A stretch of 64,000 bases of DNA from Echinococcus granulosus (lineage: Eukaryota; Platyhelminthes; Cestoda; Cyclophyllidea; Taeniidae): contig NW_020170436.1 of NCBI RefSeq assembly GCF_000524195.1, positions 164,236 through 228,235 on the forward strand, in the 5' to 3' direction. A program made the position numbers and the translations under genes. The notes under the pieces were generated by a model. That model searched no databases and was not told where the DNA came from. It saw nothing but the letters and a program-made list of their open reading frames with translations. Every line of letters starts with the position of its first letter. Position 1 is the first letter of the stretch. Below, piece after piece: positions 9,501 to 51,218 of the stretch.

Positions 9501-11930
9501 GACATCCCTACTGTTAAAGACGACGCTTAGCTGTTTACGTTCGAAAAGGGTGGCGAACTAGAGACGTAGGTAGAATGTTGTAGGACCAAAAGAAATACAA
9601 GCGTACGGCACTTAGACAGCATAATATGCAAGATGGTAACAGATCATCGGAAGGTGTAGCGTCGTGTTCCACTTTACAATGCCCCCCTGTGACATTTAAA
9701 CGGATTGCTGATAATTTTTTTCCACACCTTCCAGACGAAGTGCTTCTAAGCCTCAGGTGCAGATGGATGCGGCGGATAAGTCGAGCTCAAAGTCTCCTTC
9801 GTCACCTCCCCTTGCTCCTCCATCTCCACATACACCTGCACCACCTCTGGAGGAGCGACGGAGAATTTTTGTTGGCGGTCTTGCATGGGATACGACGGCG
9901 GATTCGTTGAAGTCAGCGCTGTCGAAACTGGGTCCAGTACAGCGGGTTGATATTTCCCCCAAAAGAGGTTTCGCTATCGTGCTCTTTGAATGGCCTGAGA
10001 CGTCTCAAGTAGCCATCACAGTCCATTGGTTCATCGTTGACGGTAAAATGGTGGAATTGCGACCCTTCGTACCCAATCAGAAGTTTGAAAAGTCTGCAGA
10101 AGAGCAGAAAACTCTGTAAGCAATCCTCTTATATGATTATGTTTTGTCATCATTGTGTGTGAGTAGAGGGTGGGATAGTTCACCTCTGTTTCGGTTCTGG
10201 CGACTTTTCCTTCCACACTGGGATGTTGTGAACCTACGTGAGGGTAGTTCGAGGTGGATCCACCCATTCGACTTATTCCCAGCAGTTAGAAGTATGTGTG
10301 CAGTGGATACCACTGTGGACCGGTGAATTGAACCCGCCCTGCGTATGAGGCATGGAGATGGGGAGGAAAGAAATTCTATGAAATGTACCTCGCTTCTAGG
10401 AAATTCTTCGTTTTGGGCCCTCTGCACTGCTGTAGCGACTTTGTGTCCTTTGGACGTGTCAACAGCGACGATCTTCGTGTCTGACAGCGTGACTTTGGCC
10501 TTGTGCCAGCGAAAACTTCTGAGCGTAGGAGATTGGGACATTCTGTAATGCCCTAGCTATTGACAGTACTTGTGGGATAGACGGAGGGAGGGCAGCGCCT
10601 TGATGTTTTCTCTCTCTGTGACCATCCTTACTACCAAGCTATTAGAAAGAGGGAGGGAGGAACCGGGAACAGGAATGGGTCTTTTTTGATCAACCAGACA
10701 TTTTGAAATCATTCATTTTCATTTCTTTTGCCTTTTTCATCCCCTAGGGGTCAACTTGCTTCGACTAGCAGTGCTGTGGAGACTCCGTAAGTCACTCTTC
10801 CACTTGGTGGTTGTTAGGGTGTCACTTGATCTTGCTGACGGTTGGTAGACGAGGAGGTGGAACTGTGCCGCTAGTATCTCGCCTTTTCACTGTTGTAGAG
10901 GCTCCGCAGGTGATTGGCCCCTGGAGGACCTCTCTCATCGCACCCTCCACGTGGAGGGCATCGGCAAGTCTATTAGCGAAAGCATATTAGGGATGTACTT
11001 TTCCAAATATGGAGATGTCAAGCAGTGTCGTATCGCCAATCAGCGTGGTTGCGTGGTGTTTGGGAGATCACAGGATCTGAAAAATGCCCTTAAAGCCCAA
11101 TCACACAATCTCAACGGTCAGAGGCTAGTTCTCATTCCTCCATTGAGTGAAATGCCTAAAACCAGGTAAGTTTGCGCGTTGTCAAACTTGACCGTTGGTT
11201 GGGGATGCGGTCAGTGGTCACACCTCCGCCCTGCTTTGTAGTGACTTCGGCGCCACCCGTACCAGCGCTGTTAGCTCCATGGTCAACGCGCGGAAGTTGA
11301 TCATCCAAGGCCTAGGTGAGGGTACAACTCACACAGTCCTGCGAGACTACTTCCTCAACTATGGTGCGGTTGACTATGCCAGTGTCACTGGTACAGAGGC
11401 CTGGGTGGTATTTAAGAATGCCAAAACTGTTAACTTAGTTTTGGCTACTCAACCCCACTTTATTAGAGGTAGGCAGATTACTCTGCGTAAACCCGATGGA
11501 GGAGATGCACCTTTGCTTGGGTAAGTTAAAAAGTTGTTTGTCAAGAGGTGACAAGCTCACTCTTGTCATCCTTCAAAAGTGTGCTTTCTCATCACTTGAT
11601 GCACATTTCAGTGCCTCCACTCTCTCACTCGGTGGTAAGGACGAAGCACCCGCGCAAACAGGTAATGTGGAGTGGGATGCTTAAAAACTTGCTTGAAAGG
11701 GTGGTGGCAATGCATTGATAAACATCGTTAAGTGGCTTTTTTTTTACTCTCAATCATTCTCCTTTTTTGTTCCGAAAACAGCGCCTCAATTGGGGCCCCT
11801 ATTTAACCCGCACGTGCGCATTTCGTCGCCACGACGGGTGGAGAGTTCAAGCTCTTTGTCCAGCCGGAAGGGCAGGGCCGGAGGTTCAGGGAAGCAGCCT
11901 CCTCCTCCACCATCTCGTAAGCGGCTGTAA
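6281..11930 (+). CDS. TRIM-like protein with RING, B-box, coiled coil and five RRMs
   Basis: Twelve exons join in frame: 6281-6575, 6811-7113, 7159-7278, 7379-7449, 7538-7819, 8262-8567, 9735-10115, 10748-10786, 10899-11165, 11242-11520, 11612-11661 and 11782-11930, about 845 residues in all. Order: a RING half with the core LPCKHSYC and CFRC, a B-box, about 150 residues of charged coiled coil, five RRMs, and a Ser/Pro-rich tail ending in the basic SRKRL. RING proteins of this type are usually ubiquitin ligases and RRMs bind single-stranded RNA, so an RNA-directed E3 ligase or RNP scaffold is the inference. The 5' end is uncertain. A tiny exon at 6127-6152 (ATG, donor GTAAGT) fits in phase and adds one Cys, but the first C-x2-C zinc pair of the RING is still incomplete. 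A poly(A) signal follows 435 bp after the stop. Confidence 0.8.
6811..7449 (+). CDS. Exons: coiled-coil region
   Basis: Three exons (6811-7113, 7159-7278, 7379-7449) encode a Lys/Glu/Leu-rich helical stretch, for example KKDLEEIRNSLKAK and LDLREKLNYVSTLMKDIHEK. This occupies the position of the coiled coil in TRIM proteins, which drives dimer formation. The first intron is only 45 nt and a multiple of three without a stop, so retaining it would keep the frame. A gtaagt at 7201 is a possible alternative donor. The last exon ends in acidic residues (QEVDDDHS) and in phase 2. Confidence 0.7.
7538..7819 (+). CDS. Exon: RRM1
   Basis: This is a complete RNA-recognition motif: RNP2 is VFVGGV near 7599 and RNP1 is KGFGCITF, with the expected beta-alpha-beta spacing. 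The aromatic positions of RNP1 are kept, so it should bind RNA. The exon is phase 2 at both ends, with the flanking AG|T codon restored on splicing to 7449. Confidence 0.85.
   Translation: MSRRGFRNRQRHRRCLYGQTGLCGRRLREGKFYAVRGILFALWLCEELLRFTPQRIWLYYLCERGVCAQGHLPTLSIYLRHKGGSERVYYQEE
7909..7928. repeat. Palindrome of the GTCAC-N6-GTGAC family
   Basis: GCGTCACCTATATGTGACGC has perfect 7-bp arms around a TA-rich centre. It lies in the intron after RRM1. Related palindromes occur at 31161, 58077, 61783 and 62606. Confidence 0.5.
8262..8567 (+). CDS. Exon: RRM2
   Basis: RNP2 is VFIGGI and RNP1 is RGFGVVVF. The exon is phase 2 at both ends. The domain is strikingly like RRM3: about 41 of 71 residues are the same, including LGPVQ and the block VDGK-VEL-PFVP. 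This points to a fairly recent duplication of one exon. The general style resembles Musashi/hnRNP A-type RRMs. Confidence 0.85.
8568..9734. other. Intron between RRM2 and RRM3
   Basis: The intron is 1.17 kb. At about 8911-9000 the + strand has an open stretch with YRKIGI and, eight residues on, SGYALVS, faintly like the end of an RRM with its RNP1. No RNP2 or usable splice sites accompany it. It may be a decayed extra RRM exon or chance. Confidence 0.25.
9735..10115 (+). CDS. Exon: RRM3 with Ser/Pro-rich leader
   Basis: RNP2 is IFVGGL and RNP1 is RGFAIVLF. The acceptor used is ccttccag before 9735, because a later cctcag at 9756 would break the frame; this adds a low-complexity leader of Ser, Pro and Ala before the domain. 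The exon is phase 2 at both ends. It is the closest relative of RRM2. Confidence 0.8.
10748..10786 (+). CDS. Micro-exon between RRM3 and RRM4
   Basis: A 39-nt exon lies between ccctag and gtaagt and encodes GQLASTSSAVETP. It is phase 2 at both ends, exactly what the neighbouring exons require, and is a multiple of three, so skipping it would keep the frame. It would serve as a short flexible linker. Confidence 0.6.
10899..11165 (+). CDS. Exon: RRM4, degenerate
   Basis: The RRM fold pattern is kept, with RNP2 as LHVEGI and a helix containing MYFSKYGDV. RNP1 is shortened to RGCVVF, lacking the usual aromatic residue that stacks on RNA. It may act in protein contact or weak RNA binding (inference). 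The exon is phase 2 at both ends. Confidence 0.75.
11242..11520 (+). CDS. Exon: RRM5, degenerate
   Basis: RNP2 is LIIQGL and the RNP1 position reads EAWVVF, so both usual aromatics are altered. The alpha-1 segment YFLNYGAVDYASV matches the LG/YG-V pattern of the other four domains. The exon is phase 2 at both ends. It is the most diverged of the five. Confidence 0.7.
11612..11930 (+). CDS. Exons: C-terminal tail
   Basis: Exons 11612-11661 and 11782-11930 join in phase 1. They encode a Ser/Pro/Arg-rich tail with a run of five prolines and end in SRKRL and a TAA stop. The basic end could be a nuclear signal. No further domain is visible. Confidence 0.7.
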
Positions 11931-12364
11931 CTACTGTTGACTCTCGGTGTAATCGACCGGGGTCTTTGTGACTGTCAAGTATGTGATGGCGCTCATGGCG
12001 GTGACACTATTGCCCCCCTCCCCTAAATACTTATTTAGCATACCGGCGCACACTTTCTGATCCATTGATTAAACACTCGTTGCTAGTAGGAATGACCTTC
12101 AGAGGTGAAATTTATGCTACTCGTTATCTTGGGTAGCATGTTGGAGGCATTCACGGTGCAGAGTGTTTGCCTACAGATTGCTAATTTGTGTTTACATTAT
12201 TAATGGACAGGTGGTGTCGCCGTTATCGCCTATTTTCTGTTTCTCTTTTCGTACCTCCCGTCTGTAATTTTCGTTTGTCCTTCCGTCTCGAAGATTAGTA
12301 ACTTGTTTTGTGGTGGAGGTGTCACCTCGCTCTAGTTTAAATGAACTGGTCTGCCCTTGCGATG

Positions 12365-12370
12365 AATAAA
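12365..12370 (+). terminator. Poly(A) signal of the TRIM/RRM gene
   Basis: A canonical AATAAA lies 435 bp past the stop codon. The 3' untranslated region is intronless as far as can be seen. Confidence 0.6.
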
Positions 12371-14050
12371 GCCAAAGATATTCTTGGATTGGGTGTTTAA
12401 ATCGACGTGAATGATGAATGTCAGTATGTCAGTTGGTAGGAGATCTTCGGACGTATACGTGGCTTATTCTGACTTGGGCGGGGATCACGCTTTCCCAAAT
12501 AAAATAAGTCTTGACACATGTTATAGGGTGGGGGGGAGTAGTTGCTGGCAGGTGCTTCTGCGGTCAGAGCCCCTACAGACCCGGTATTTAAGAAAATGAG
12601 GGTTGGGGTAGTTGGACAACCTCCCCGGTGTCGCCGAGCGGCTAGGTGTAAAGGGAAGGCGAACAAAATCATTTAGCCGGCGGGGTGGTCGTCAAAGCCC
12701 ATCGGCTGATTCCGCTGTAGAAGCTCACAGTTGTGTAGACGATCGCCGGATTTTAACATAAGCCGATGCAATTCATGTACGTGTGCAGATGAGGGGACGT
12801 TGTTGATCAAGGTAAATTTAGTGAAATCTGATTAACCTATGAAGCTAATTAGTTCTTAAATCCTTTCCTTTCCATGGGTACTTCGCGATGCAACGGTGTG
12901 AAAATTGAGATTAAAAGTCAAAAATGAAAAACACATGCCCTTATTTATCAAGCAAATTCTCCAAAATTTCACTCGGCAAAAGTTTTGGCCTACATTTGGT
13001 AGTTAGGACATTTTTTTGAGTGCCTGCATGGTCTTAAAACTGAATCCTCCCTCTGTGCATTTCAGGGCTCAATCACTCTTAATTATTCATAAAAGTCATT
13101 TTTAATTTAAATCACACTTTTTACAAGGCAATATATACCTAAAAACTGCCTTTTTAAAGATTATAAAGAAATATTTATTGCACTTCAAGGTTCAAAGTAG
13201 CAGGAGCGTGCTTCAGTTTCGTGTGTAGACTGGCAGTTCTTTCAGGGACCGGAGCAGGGCCTTTTCGGGGGCTGGAGATATTCCCAGAAAAACTGTGGGA
13301 AGCTTCTGCGCCATCACACAAGTAGCATCAAAGGGCCTAGCCATGGCTACCTCCATATGTAACACAGTCTTGTTTATCAAATGTCTATTTCGCGTATCCA
13401 CTTGGGATGCTCAATATGGGAAGTTGGAGAAATATCACCAAATAAAAACGTGGGATGAGGTACAGCAGAGTGTCTCCCTAACCCCATTCTAAAGTTCACA
13501 AATTTTGCGGTGGTCTGAAATTTTGCATTGTTTTAGAAGAGTAGGATTGTCTTCCGACTTACTCCCTAGTCCCGGCCGTCGTGACTCTTTCTTGCGGTCC
13601 ATGTACGGATCTCAAGCTTCAGCAATAAGACAGTTCCGTCCGCGGTCTATTACAAGTATGTTGCCATGTCCTGCTAGTGAGGAGGTGCGGTGGGTAGTCA
13701 GTGGATCGTTTTCCGATACCCGGTAATTTGTTCGTTTGTTTCAGGGCAAAATATGGAAGCCAGTCAATTAGCCAGCAAATAATGCGCTCCCAACTGTGTT
13801 GTTTTGGCCTTCGTAGCTACTTACAAGCTATGTCATGACATTCAATTATCCGGTAGCCTCCGCGACTTTCTCTTGCCAGTTAATGGGAATGGTTATCCCC
13901 GTTTCGTCCTCATTCATATTACACTCGACTGTAGGTTGCTATTCATCCGATAATAAGCAACAGCGTGTGGTTTTTCAGAAATTTGCAAGAGCACTGGCTT
14001 TTCTTCAACCGGACGCTATACCGCCTTACCTCAATAAGTTCAGGCAGAAT
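12371..14050. other. Intergenic spacer, AT-rich
   Basis: No gene is supported. At about 12627 there is a tRNA-like start (GTGTCGCCGAGCGGCTAGG) but no clear B-box or foldable tRNA follows. Between 12880 and 13200 the sequence is strongly AT-rich. Confidence 0.4.
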
Positions 14051-14059
14051 TCTAGGCCA

Positions 14060-14530
14060 GCAATAGACTATGAATGATGAGGAAGGAAAGACTAGGGATA
14101 AGATGCGTGAGATGAATGGGGCTTAAGGGCGTTGGCGGAGAGTGAAGAGGTGGAGAGGAAGCGGAACCGGGGAAGAAATGAAGTTGAGCTTGGAAGAGGT
14201 GGGGAGAGAACCGTGAGAGAGCCAAAGGAGTTAGGTGTTTTGGCATCACTAGTATACAAAAAAAGGAGGAAGGTAAACTAAATAAGTTGCAATGTGGGCA
14301 GCACATCTTCCCCACCGCCAGGTGCGTGGTGGGCGCAACTCAAGACGCAGTGCTTAAGAGCGCGTAGAGTAGTGGGAGGCCAAGGCGACACCGACTGAAG
14401 AGGCGTCGGAGCAAGACATGGGATAGAAGGAGAAGACAAGGGGGTTCCTGCTCTCCTGTTTCATGGACACCAAAAGACATAGCTATTACGTGTGTATATT
14501 GATCCCTGGTATCTGCAAGAGGCAAGGAGA
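14060..14530. repeat. Dispersed repeat, right part, copy 1
   Basis: This stretch parallels 22730-23190. Both share GGGCGTTG-CGGAGA, then CATCACTAGTAT / CGTCACTAGTAT, then AGGCGT-GGAG, then the end with TGATCCCTGGTAT / TGGTCTCTAATTT. The reverse-strand translations also resemble each other (RRLFS- and RDQ-containing blocks). No transposase or terminal repeat is seen. Confidence 0.45.
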
Positions 14531-14780
14531 GGTCTTAAATCATGTTGCCTGGGGTTATGTTAAGTTCATTTTCCGTGACAATGGAGCCAGTGATTTATTT
14601 AATTTGAGGTAACAATGATAGAGCTGATAATCCTGCCTAGTCTACACTATCCTAGATGCCTAATCTAGTTTGATCTGGTCAAGTTAAGTCCGGAGTAGTC
14701 ATGCCTACCACAATTTAGCCTGCTGCAAATCTGCTAAAGTGGAATAGACAACTAATAAGAGTTGTTGTGCTTCTCTACGT

Positions 14781-14797
14781 CTGCTGCTGCTGCTGCT
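14781..14797. repeat. Short (CTG)n tract
   Basis: Between five and six tandem CTG units in non-coding DNA. Confidence 0.7.
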
Positions 14798-14939
14798 CTA
14801 TTCGTGTCACTGGATGAGACAGGAAGGACTTGACTTAGGCGGCCGCAATATGAACTTCTTCCTATCGGCAAGCTTGAAGAGACCACTCACAGTTCTCCCT
14901 CGGCAGGTTTAATTGACTGGTCTATCTGCTGAGACTATG

Positions 14940-15250
14940 CTGAAATGGCACATGGGCATGAGGGGAGAGAGGAAGAAGGACCAGGGGGGAGGGAAGGAGG
15001 GATAGTATGGCTTGCTCCTAGTTTCTACGAGTTTTATCTGTTCTCCTAGTTTTGGACTTCGGAAGTCTTTGCAATAGCGGAGTGGACCGTTGAGGGTGAC
15101 GAGAAGATAAGGAGGGGGCGGTGGAAGTGGAGGAATAGAAGGAGACCGAAGGCGAGGAGGAAACGCAGTGCAAGGAAGGTGTCGGTGATGAACTTCGTGG
15201 TAGAAAAACAGCAGCACGGTGAAGTACAGTGAGGAGTACAAGGCATTAGA
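14940..15250. repeat. Dispersed repeat, further fragment
   Basis: A GA-rich stretch resembles 22660-22800: both have a segment with TGGACCGTTGAGG / TGTGGACGCTGAGG followed by GGA-rich sequence. It is probably a third partial copy of the same repeat. The match is weak because the sequence is purine-rich. Confidence 0.3.
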
Positions 15251-16614
15251 GTACTTTTGTGAGCGTGTCTGACGGCTAGTCCTGTGCTTGATTTCGCTGT
15301 GGTTACGACGTATGTGTTTCCACTGGCTGGCACGTGTCGTGTAATATTTGTTTGAAAGCAGAGAAAATCAATTTGCACAATGTCACTGTCAAGCGAAGGA
15401 CACCCGGAATAACAAGGGCGCTGCCTTTAACTCATCATTTGGACAGGCTGTTATCGGACTGCCTTTTTTTGCCTACTCGCTGGAGCCTTTTTGCCTCCAT
15501 GTAGATGTGATGACTACTGAGCTTTTGCGTGTGTTGTAAACTGTCAGCCCCTCTATATCCGATTGCATCTTTCATTTTGTATCACTGTGGAACAGAACGC
15601 GACTGCTTCCGCAGAATGTTGATTTTAGGCTTGCAGGACCTAATTGCAAATTTAACGATGACGAAAAATTGTCGCTCGGGGGCAAAAATTAGGATGATTA
15701 TGCAAATTTTAGGATCTTTAGTAAAAAAGCATTTATTCCATGAATTAATATACTTCAAAAGGAATATGGTAACACTTACTTTTAAAAATGATACAAATTT
15801 GAAGGAGGTGATTAGGGAGGCGTTAAAATAGAGTTAAAAATCGTGAGGTAGCGTCTCAGTAAGTGAATCTAGTCTGTGCTGGCACATTTTAACATCGCTG
15901 TTAGGTAAGTGAAGGTGATGCGTAGTCTGTTATTCCCACCGACATGTCCAAACACCATGCCTCGATGCCAACAACATAATGCGGAAAGTGATGTGCCACT
16001 GTGTGCTTGAGAGTTGAGGTAAACATCTGATCAACTACTATATAAAGTGAAGAGTCGACAAATTTCTTAATAATATTTCGAAACATATGCAAAGTGTCGA
16101 CTCTGCTGACAAGTGTTCCATGTGGCTGCACAAGAGAATGAGCTCCGGAAAACTAAACTTCCTCAGTTGTATAGAAAGTTCAATAAAGTCATTTAGGAAT
16201 TGAGCATTTCTACGCCTTAGGAAAAGTCTTCTAATGCCTTTCTGACTACAAATGTCTGATCGGTTTATTTTTTAACTTTAGTGTCACTTTCTATATTTCA
16301 TCAACAATATCTGTCATAAGATGCAATGATTGAATCCCTAATTTAAATAATCTTTAAAGCAGAAAAATAATGCAGGGATGATGAATGAAAAAAGGAACAG
16401 AGATTACAGATAAAATGAAGCGCAAATTAAAGCCCTTAGTGAAAATTATACTTTCTGGGAGGTCGTAATTTGATTGGGTTGCGAATTCGCGTGGTGGTTG
16501 GTAGAGGGGAAGCGCGATGTTTGTTTCGCCTCAAATTGCTGTGCTAGCATTATCGTGCATGATGTCAGTAATGTCGTGAACTCAACCCCTAGAGATCACT
16601 TCAATATCTTAAAC
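15251..16614. other. Spacer upstream of BLTP2
   Basis: AT-rich, with short open frames lacking motifs. It should contain the promoter of the large downstream gene, but I cannot pick a start site. No TATA box stands out. Confidence 0.4.
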
Positions 16615-48015
<31,401 letters not shown>

Positions 48016-48428
48016 AGTTTAATCAATGTTTTTATTTATTTTATTAACGAAAAAATCTGTTGATCACTTGGGCATAATTTCGTGGACTTCAAAACAAAGA
48101 AATTTAACAGAAGAGGAAAGGAAGGCGACTTTTTCTTTGGAGTGACAATTTACTTTACACAACTTTAGCTGTCGGACTTGTATTCTGTGTAGATTCTCTA
48201 CTCTTTATTACATATTCCAAAACTTCGTAATCTCGTGACGACCCCTAAGAACAGTGAGGAAGTTCTATTTCTGTAGTAGATGAAGGAGGAAATTTTAGAC
48301 CTCTCATTTATTTCGTGAATTCCTCCACCATCGCCTCAAGAAGAACAGAATCAGACGCATCATTAGACTTGCGCCTCTCTTGACTCGACCACTTTGGTTT
48401 TCATCGAAAGTAGATAAAGCGTTCTTGG

Positions 48429-48434
48429 AATAAA
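48429..48434 (+). terminator. Poly(A) signal of BLTP2
   Basis: The first canonical AATAAA after the stop codon, 414 bp downstream. A second one follows at about 48470. Confidence 0.5.
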
Positions 48435-48499
48435 GTTTCGAGTACCCGTCTTCCCCCTAGAACTGTTGAAATAAAAGGGAACGAAAATTAGACGTTAGC

Positions 48500-50580
48500 C
48501 TTTGTGGAATACCGAGAGCTCGGCACTTGTTTTACCAACCGTCATTTGATACCCAGAGTGATCTACATGCGTCACGGGAGTCTTTAGCTCTTGAACCTTC
48601 CGGTCCACCCGCAGCCGACGATACGGGAGGCAAATTTTTTGCGCTCTTGTTTGAATACGCGTTGATGCCGATGTGTTAGCGCTCCTCACACACGCACACA
48701 CACACACACACCGGACCTTTGGGATGCTGCTCCTCCCTCGTGTCTGTTTACACTCCAGGGTGACAATTTTTTACCCTAAATTGCAATAACCGGCAATTTG
48801 CGAGCTCAAATTTGTCACAGGCCGCACTCACCTATGAAGCTTTATGTAGCAGAACTATTTACTTGCCTGGATCCCCACATTTGTCTCCTCTTTTTTGCCA
48901 TCGTCTTGTCAGTTTACACAAAGATTCCAACCATAGCTGACAAAACAAACATGATTTTTAGTAAAACTGATGCGACTCCTCATTTTTTTCTGTTTTCCAG
49001 CAGCAGCCTAGCGGCCGACGGAGATTTCGTGTGTTTCGCTGAGCCCTTCCCCTTTCTAACATATTTTGTCTTTTGAAAATAAATATTCATGTTTTCGCAT
49101 CCTTTTGTCTGATCTCCTGGACTGAAGTGTCATTACTTAGAGGCTAATGTGGTGATTGATTGAAGCCTCATTTTTATTGCTGTCGGGGGGCTAAGTCTGG
49201 TCTATTATCAGCTAGGATGGTGTTGGAAACTTGGCGAGGAGCTGCCCCCAATGGCTAAAGGGGCAGAAATTGGTGAAGGCGGATAGAAGTGTCTGCGTTG
49301 AGTGGTTTCGGAAAAAAAGTTAGTGGTATGCGGGTCAGGCTGTCAATCCACTACCGCTGTAGTCATCTGGGGTTGTATCCAGGTGGGGCGGGGCTGTACC
49401 GAGTTTCTGGCCTGCATGTACCGGTGCCTACTCGAGTCGTTCACGTGTTAAATTTCTACTTTACTGGATTGGAGATGGCACATTTGGGAGACCCTCTTGG
49501 TATTCTCAACAGCTGACGCTTGTGACAGTGTGACATTGAATCCGTGTGAGCTGGCTCAGTTGAAGGATCCGTTTTCTCTGAGTCCATTTAGCAGATTCAG
49601 AACTGTGGGCTGTGGCATGAGCGAGTCTTGAATTGATAAGTGCTACGAGAGGCAGGGAATGCCCTCTTAATGCTCTCCTGCGTTCAAGAGAAGCCTCCTT
49701 TTTTTTTCCTTACGGAAGCATCAACTTACCCTGACAAATTGGCGGTTGTGCCGGGCTGGAATGCCCCATTGTTTTGACAAACTCTTCGCCGAGGCTCTGC
49801 TCAAACACTTTGCTCTACTTAAGAAGAACATCAAAGGCTCAATTAAGTGCGCCAGCCTGGATGTGGGTTTTGGTGAACAAAAGAGTTAGCTGAGCTTTAA
49901 AGGCAATTTGACACGCCCTTAGTGATCCCTCGCCAGCTTCTTAATCTCACATTGAGTAAAGGCGATGCCCACAAAATAAGGTAGCAAGCTATCATATTTC
50001 TCTCCCTTTTTTGGCTAACTCCGTGGCTCCAGAGGTGCCACTGGCGCTGGGCTAAAGCGCTGAAGCCGCGGTGCCAAAAAGGTTGGGCATACCACCAGCG
50101 AGGGGGTTGAATTCAGGATGGACCCACGCTGTCAAGCCCTGTGTTACTTCTAAAATGTTTTTTTTTTTAATCTTCATGAGTTTCAAACCAGCGGTATTCG
50201 TACTCTACGTCAATATTTTTTTCTCTCTGGGATTAGCGCTGTTACACTGACGCAGTCAAAGACGTGGTGTAGTCGCTGCGACTTGTATCAGGCTATAAAT
50301 AAGGCGCCTTCAGTCAATCTGCCTCGAAGTTCGCCTTCTCATGTGGCAATACACCTGCACCAGCGTCATACACCAAAAAGCGTCACATTTCCATTGCAAC
50401 AGAAGTTGAAAGCAAGAGCAATCCTCCCCTTCGACTGTATCCAACCCCCCCCCCACCCCGGCCTGGGGATCACTTTCTGCACCACTGTTTGCGAATCGCG
50501 TCGCCAAAGGCGCAAATCAAACATGCAAGCGGAGTCTTGTGTACCGCCAAATTGGTACAGTGAGGAAAGGTAAACAAAGC
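48500..50580. other. Intergenic spacer
   Basis: A (CA)n tract lies at 48687-48711. A + strand open frame at 48798-49076 is followed at once by AATAAA, but its protein has no recognisable features. I do not call a gene. Confidence 0.4.
48687..48711. repeat. (CA)n microsatellite
   Basis: About twelve CA units with one CG interruption. Confidence 0.85.
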
Positions 50581-50587
50581 CGGTGGA

Positions 50588-50594
50588 TATAAAA
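50588..50594 (+). promoter_or_regulatory. TATA box of the Glu-rich secreted protein gene
   Basis: TATAAAA lies 54 bp before the ATG, which would place the start site about 30 bp downstream and leave a leader of about 30 nt. A clear TATA box so close to the start codon stands out in this window and suggests strong, cell-type-specific expression. Confidence 0.6.
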
Positions 50595-50647
50595 TCCCCC
50601 TAGCAGGAGAGGGCGGTGCCAAAGTTGATTGGAGCTTCACCACCAAA

Positions 50648-51106
50648 ATGCATGCTGTCATTTTCCTCATGCTGCTCGCTCTCATGAGAGCTCGAGTCAT
50701 CGAAGAGGCACGCAAGGAGGAGAAACCCATGGCAGAAGGAGAAGAAGAGGAGGATAAAATTGAGGGTGGAAAGGAGGCGGAAGGAGGAAAAGAAACCGAG
50801 GCGGATACTAAGGAGGAAGAAGCGGAGGTTGGAGAGGACATGACTAACGAAGTGGAGGAGGAAGTTGATGGAGAAGATATGGAAGACTTTGATGAAGAAG
50901 CAGAGAGAGAATCCGAGGAGGAGGCAAGACAACAAGAGGCAGAGGAGATAAAGTCAGTAGAAGAAAGCCCTGCAATGGCGGTTGATAACTTTCACTCATC
51001 CCGTTGCCCCGTGTGTGGCTCTGCTTCCAAATGCAAAGGGTCGATCTGCTTCCCCTGTAAGTGTTCTTCCCCATCCGCAGTGCGCAAACCGAGGTGCTAC
51101 TGCTGA
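50648..51106 (+). CDS. Small secreted Glu-rich protein with Cys-rich tail
   Basis: An intronless frame of 152 residues. Residues 1-16 form a signal peptide (MHAVIFLMLLALMRARV, cleavage likely soon after). Residues 22 to about 105 are dominated by Glu, Lys and Gly, strongly acidic and surely disordered. The last 33 residues carry eight cysteines spaced C-x2-C-x5-C-x4-C-x2-C-x-C-x10-C-x-C, beginning RCPVCGSASKC. The ATG follows a short leader with a TATA box, and AATAAA comes 113 bp after the stop. I do not recognise the family. An acidic, secreted, cysteine-tailed protein could bind calcium or metal or take part in shell or matrix formation, but that is inference. A 24-nt GTAAGT...CAG segment lies inside the tail coding part. 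Confidence 0.75.
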   Translation: MHAVIFLMLLALMRARVIEEARKEEKPMAEGEEEEDKIEGGKEAEGGKETEADTKEEEAEVGEDMTNEVEEEVDGEDMEDFDEEAERESEEEARQQEAEEIKSVEESPAMAVDNFHSSRCPVCGSASKCKGSICFPCKCSSPSAVRKPRCYC

Positions 51107-51218
51107 AATTCGCATCAGCGTGTCGACGACAACCATCCCTTTTAAGCGGTCACATGTAACCCCCACTAGGCAAATCCATTTGTTAGACTTAGTTGTTCTT
51201 TTTTTGCTTTGATTGGTG

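Noticed and set aside
12627..12720. tRNA-like sequence with an A-box
   Set aside because: No B-box with GGTTC and no acceptor stem could be folded.
48798..49076. Plus-strand frame directly followed by AATAAA
   Set aside because: The protein has no motif and no promoter is visible; AATAAA is common in AT-rich spacer.
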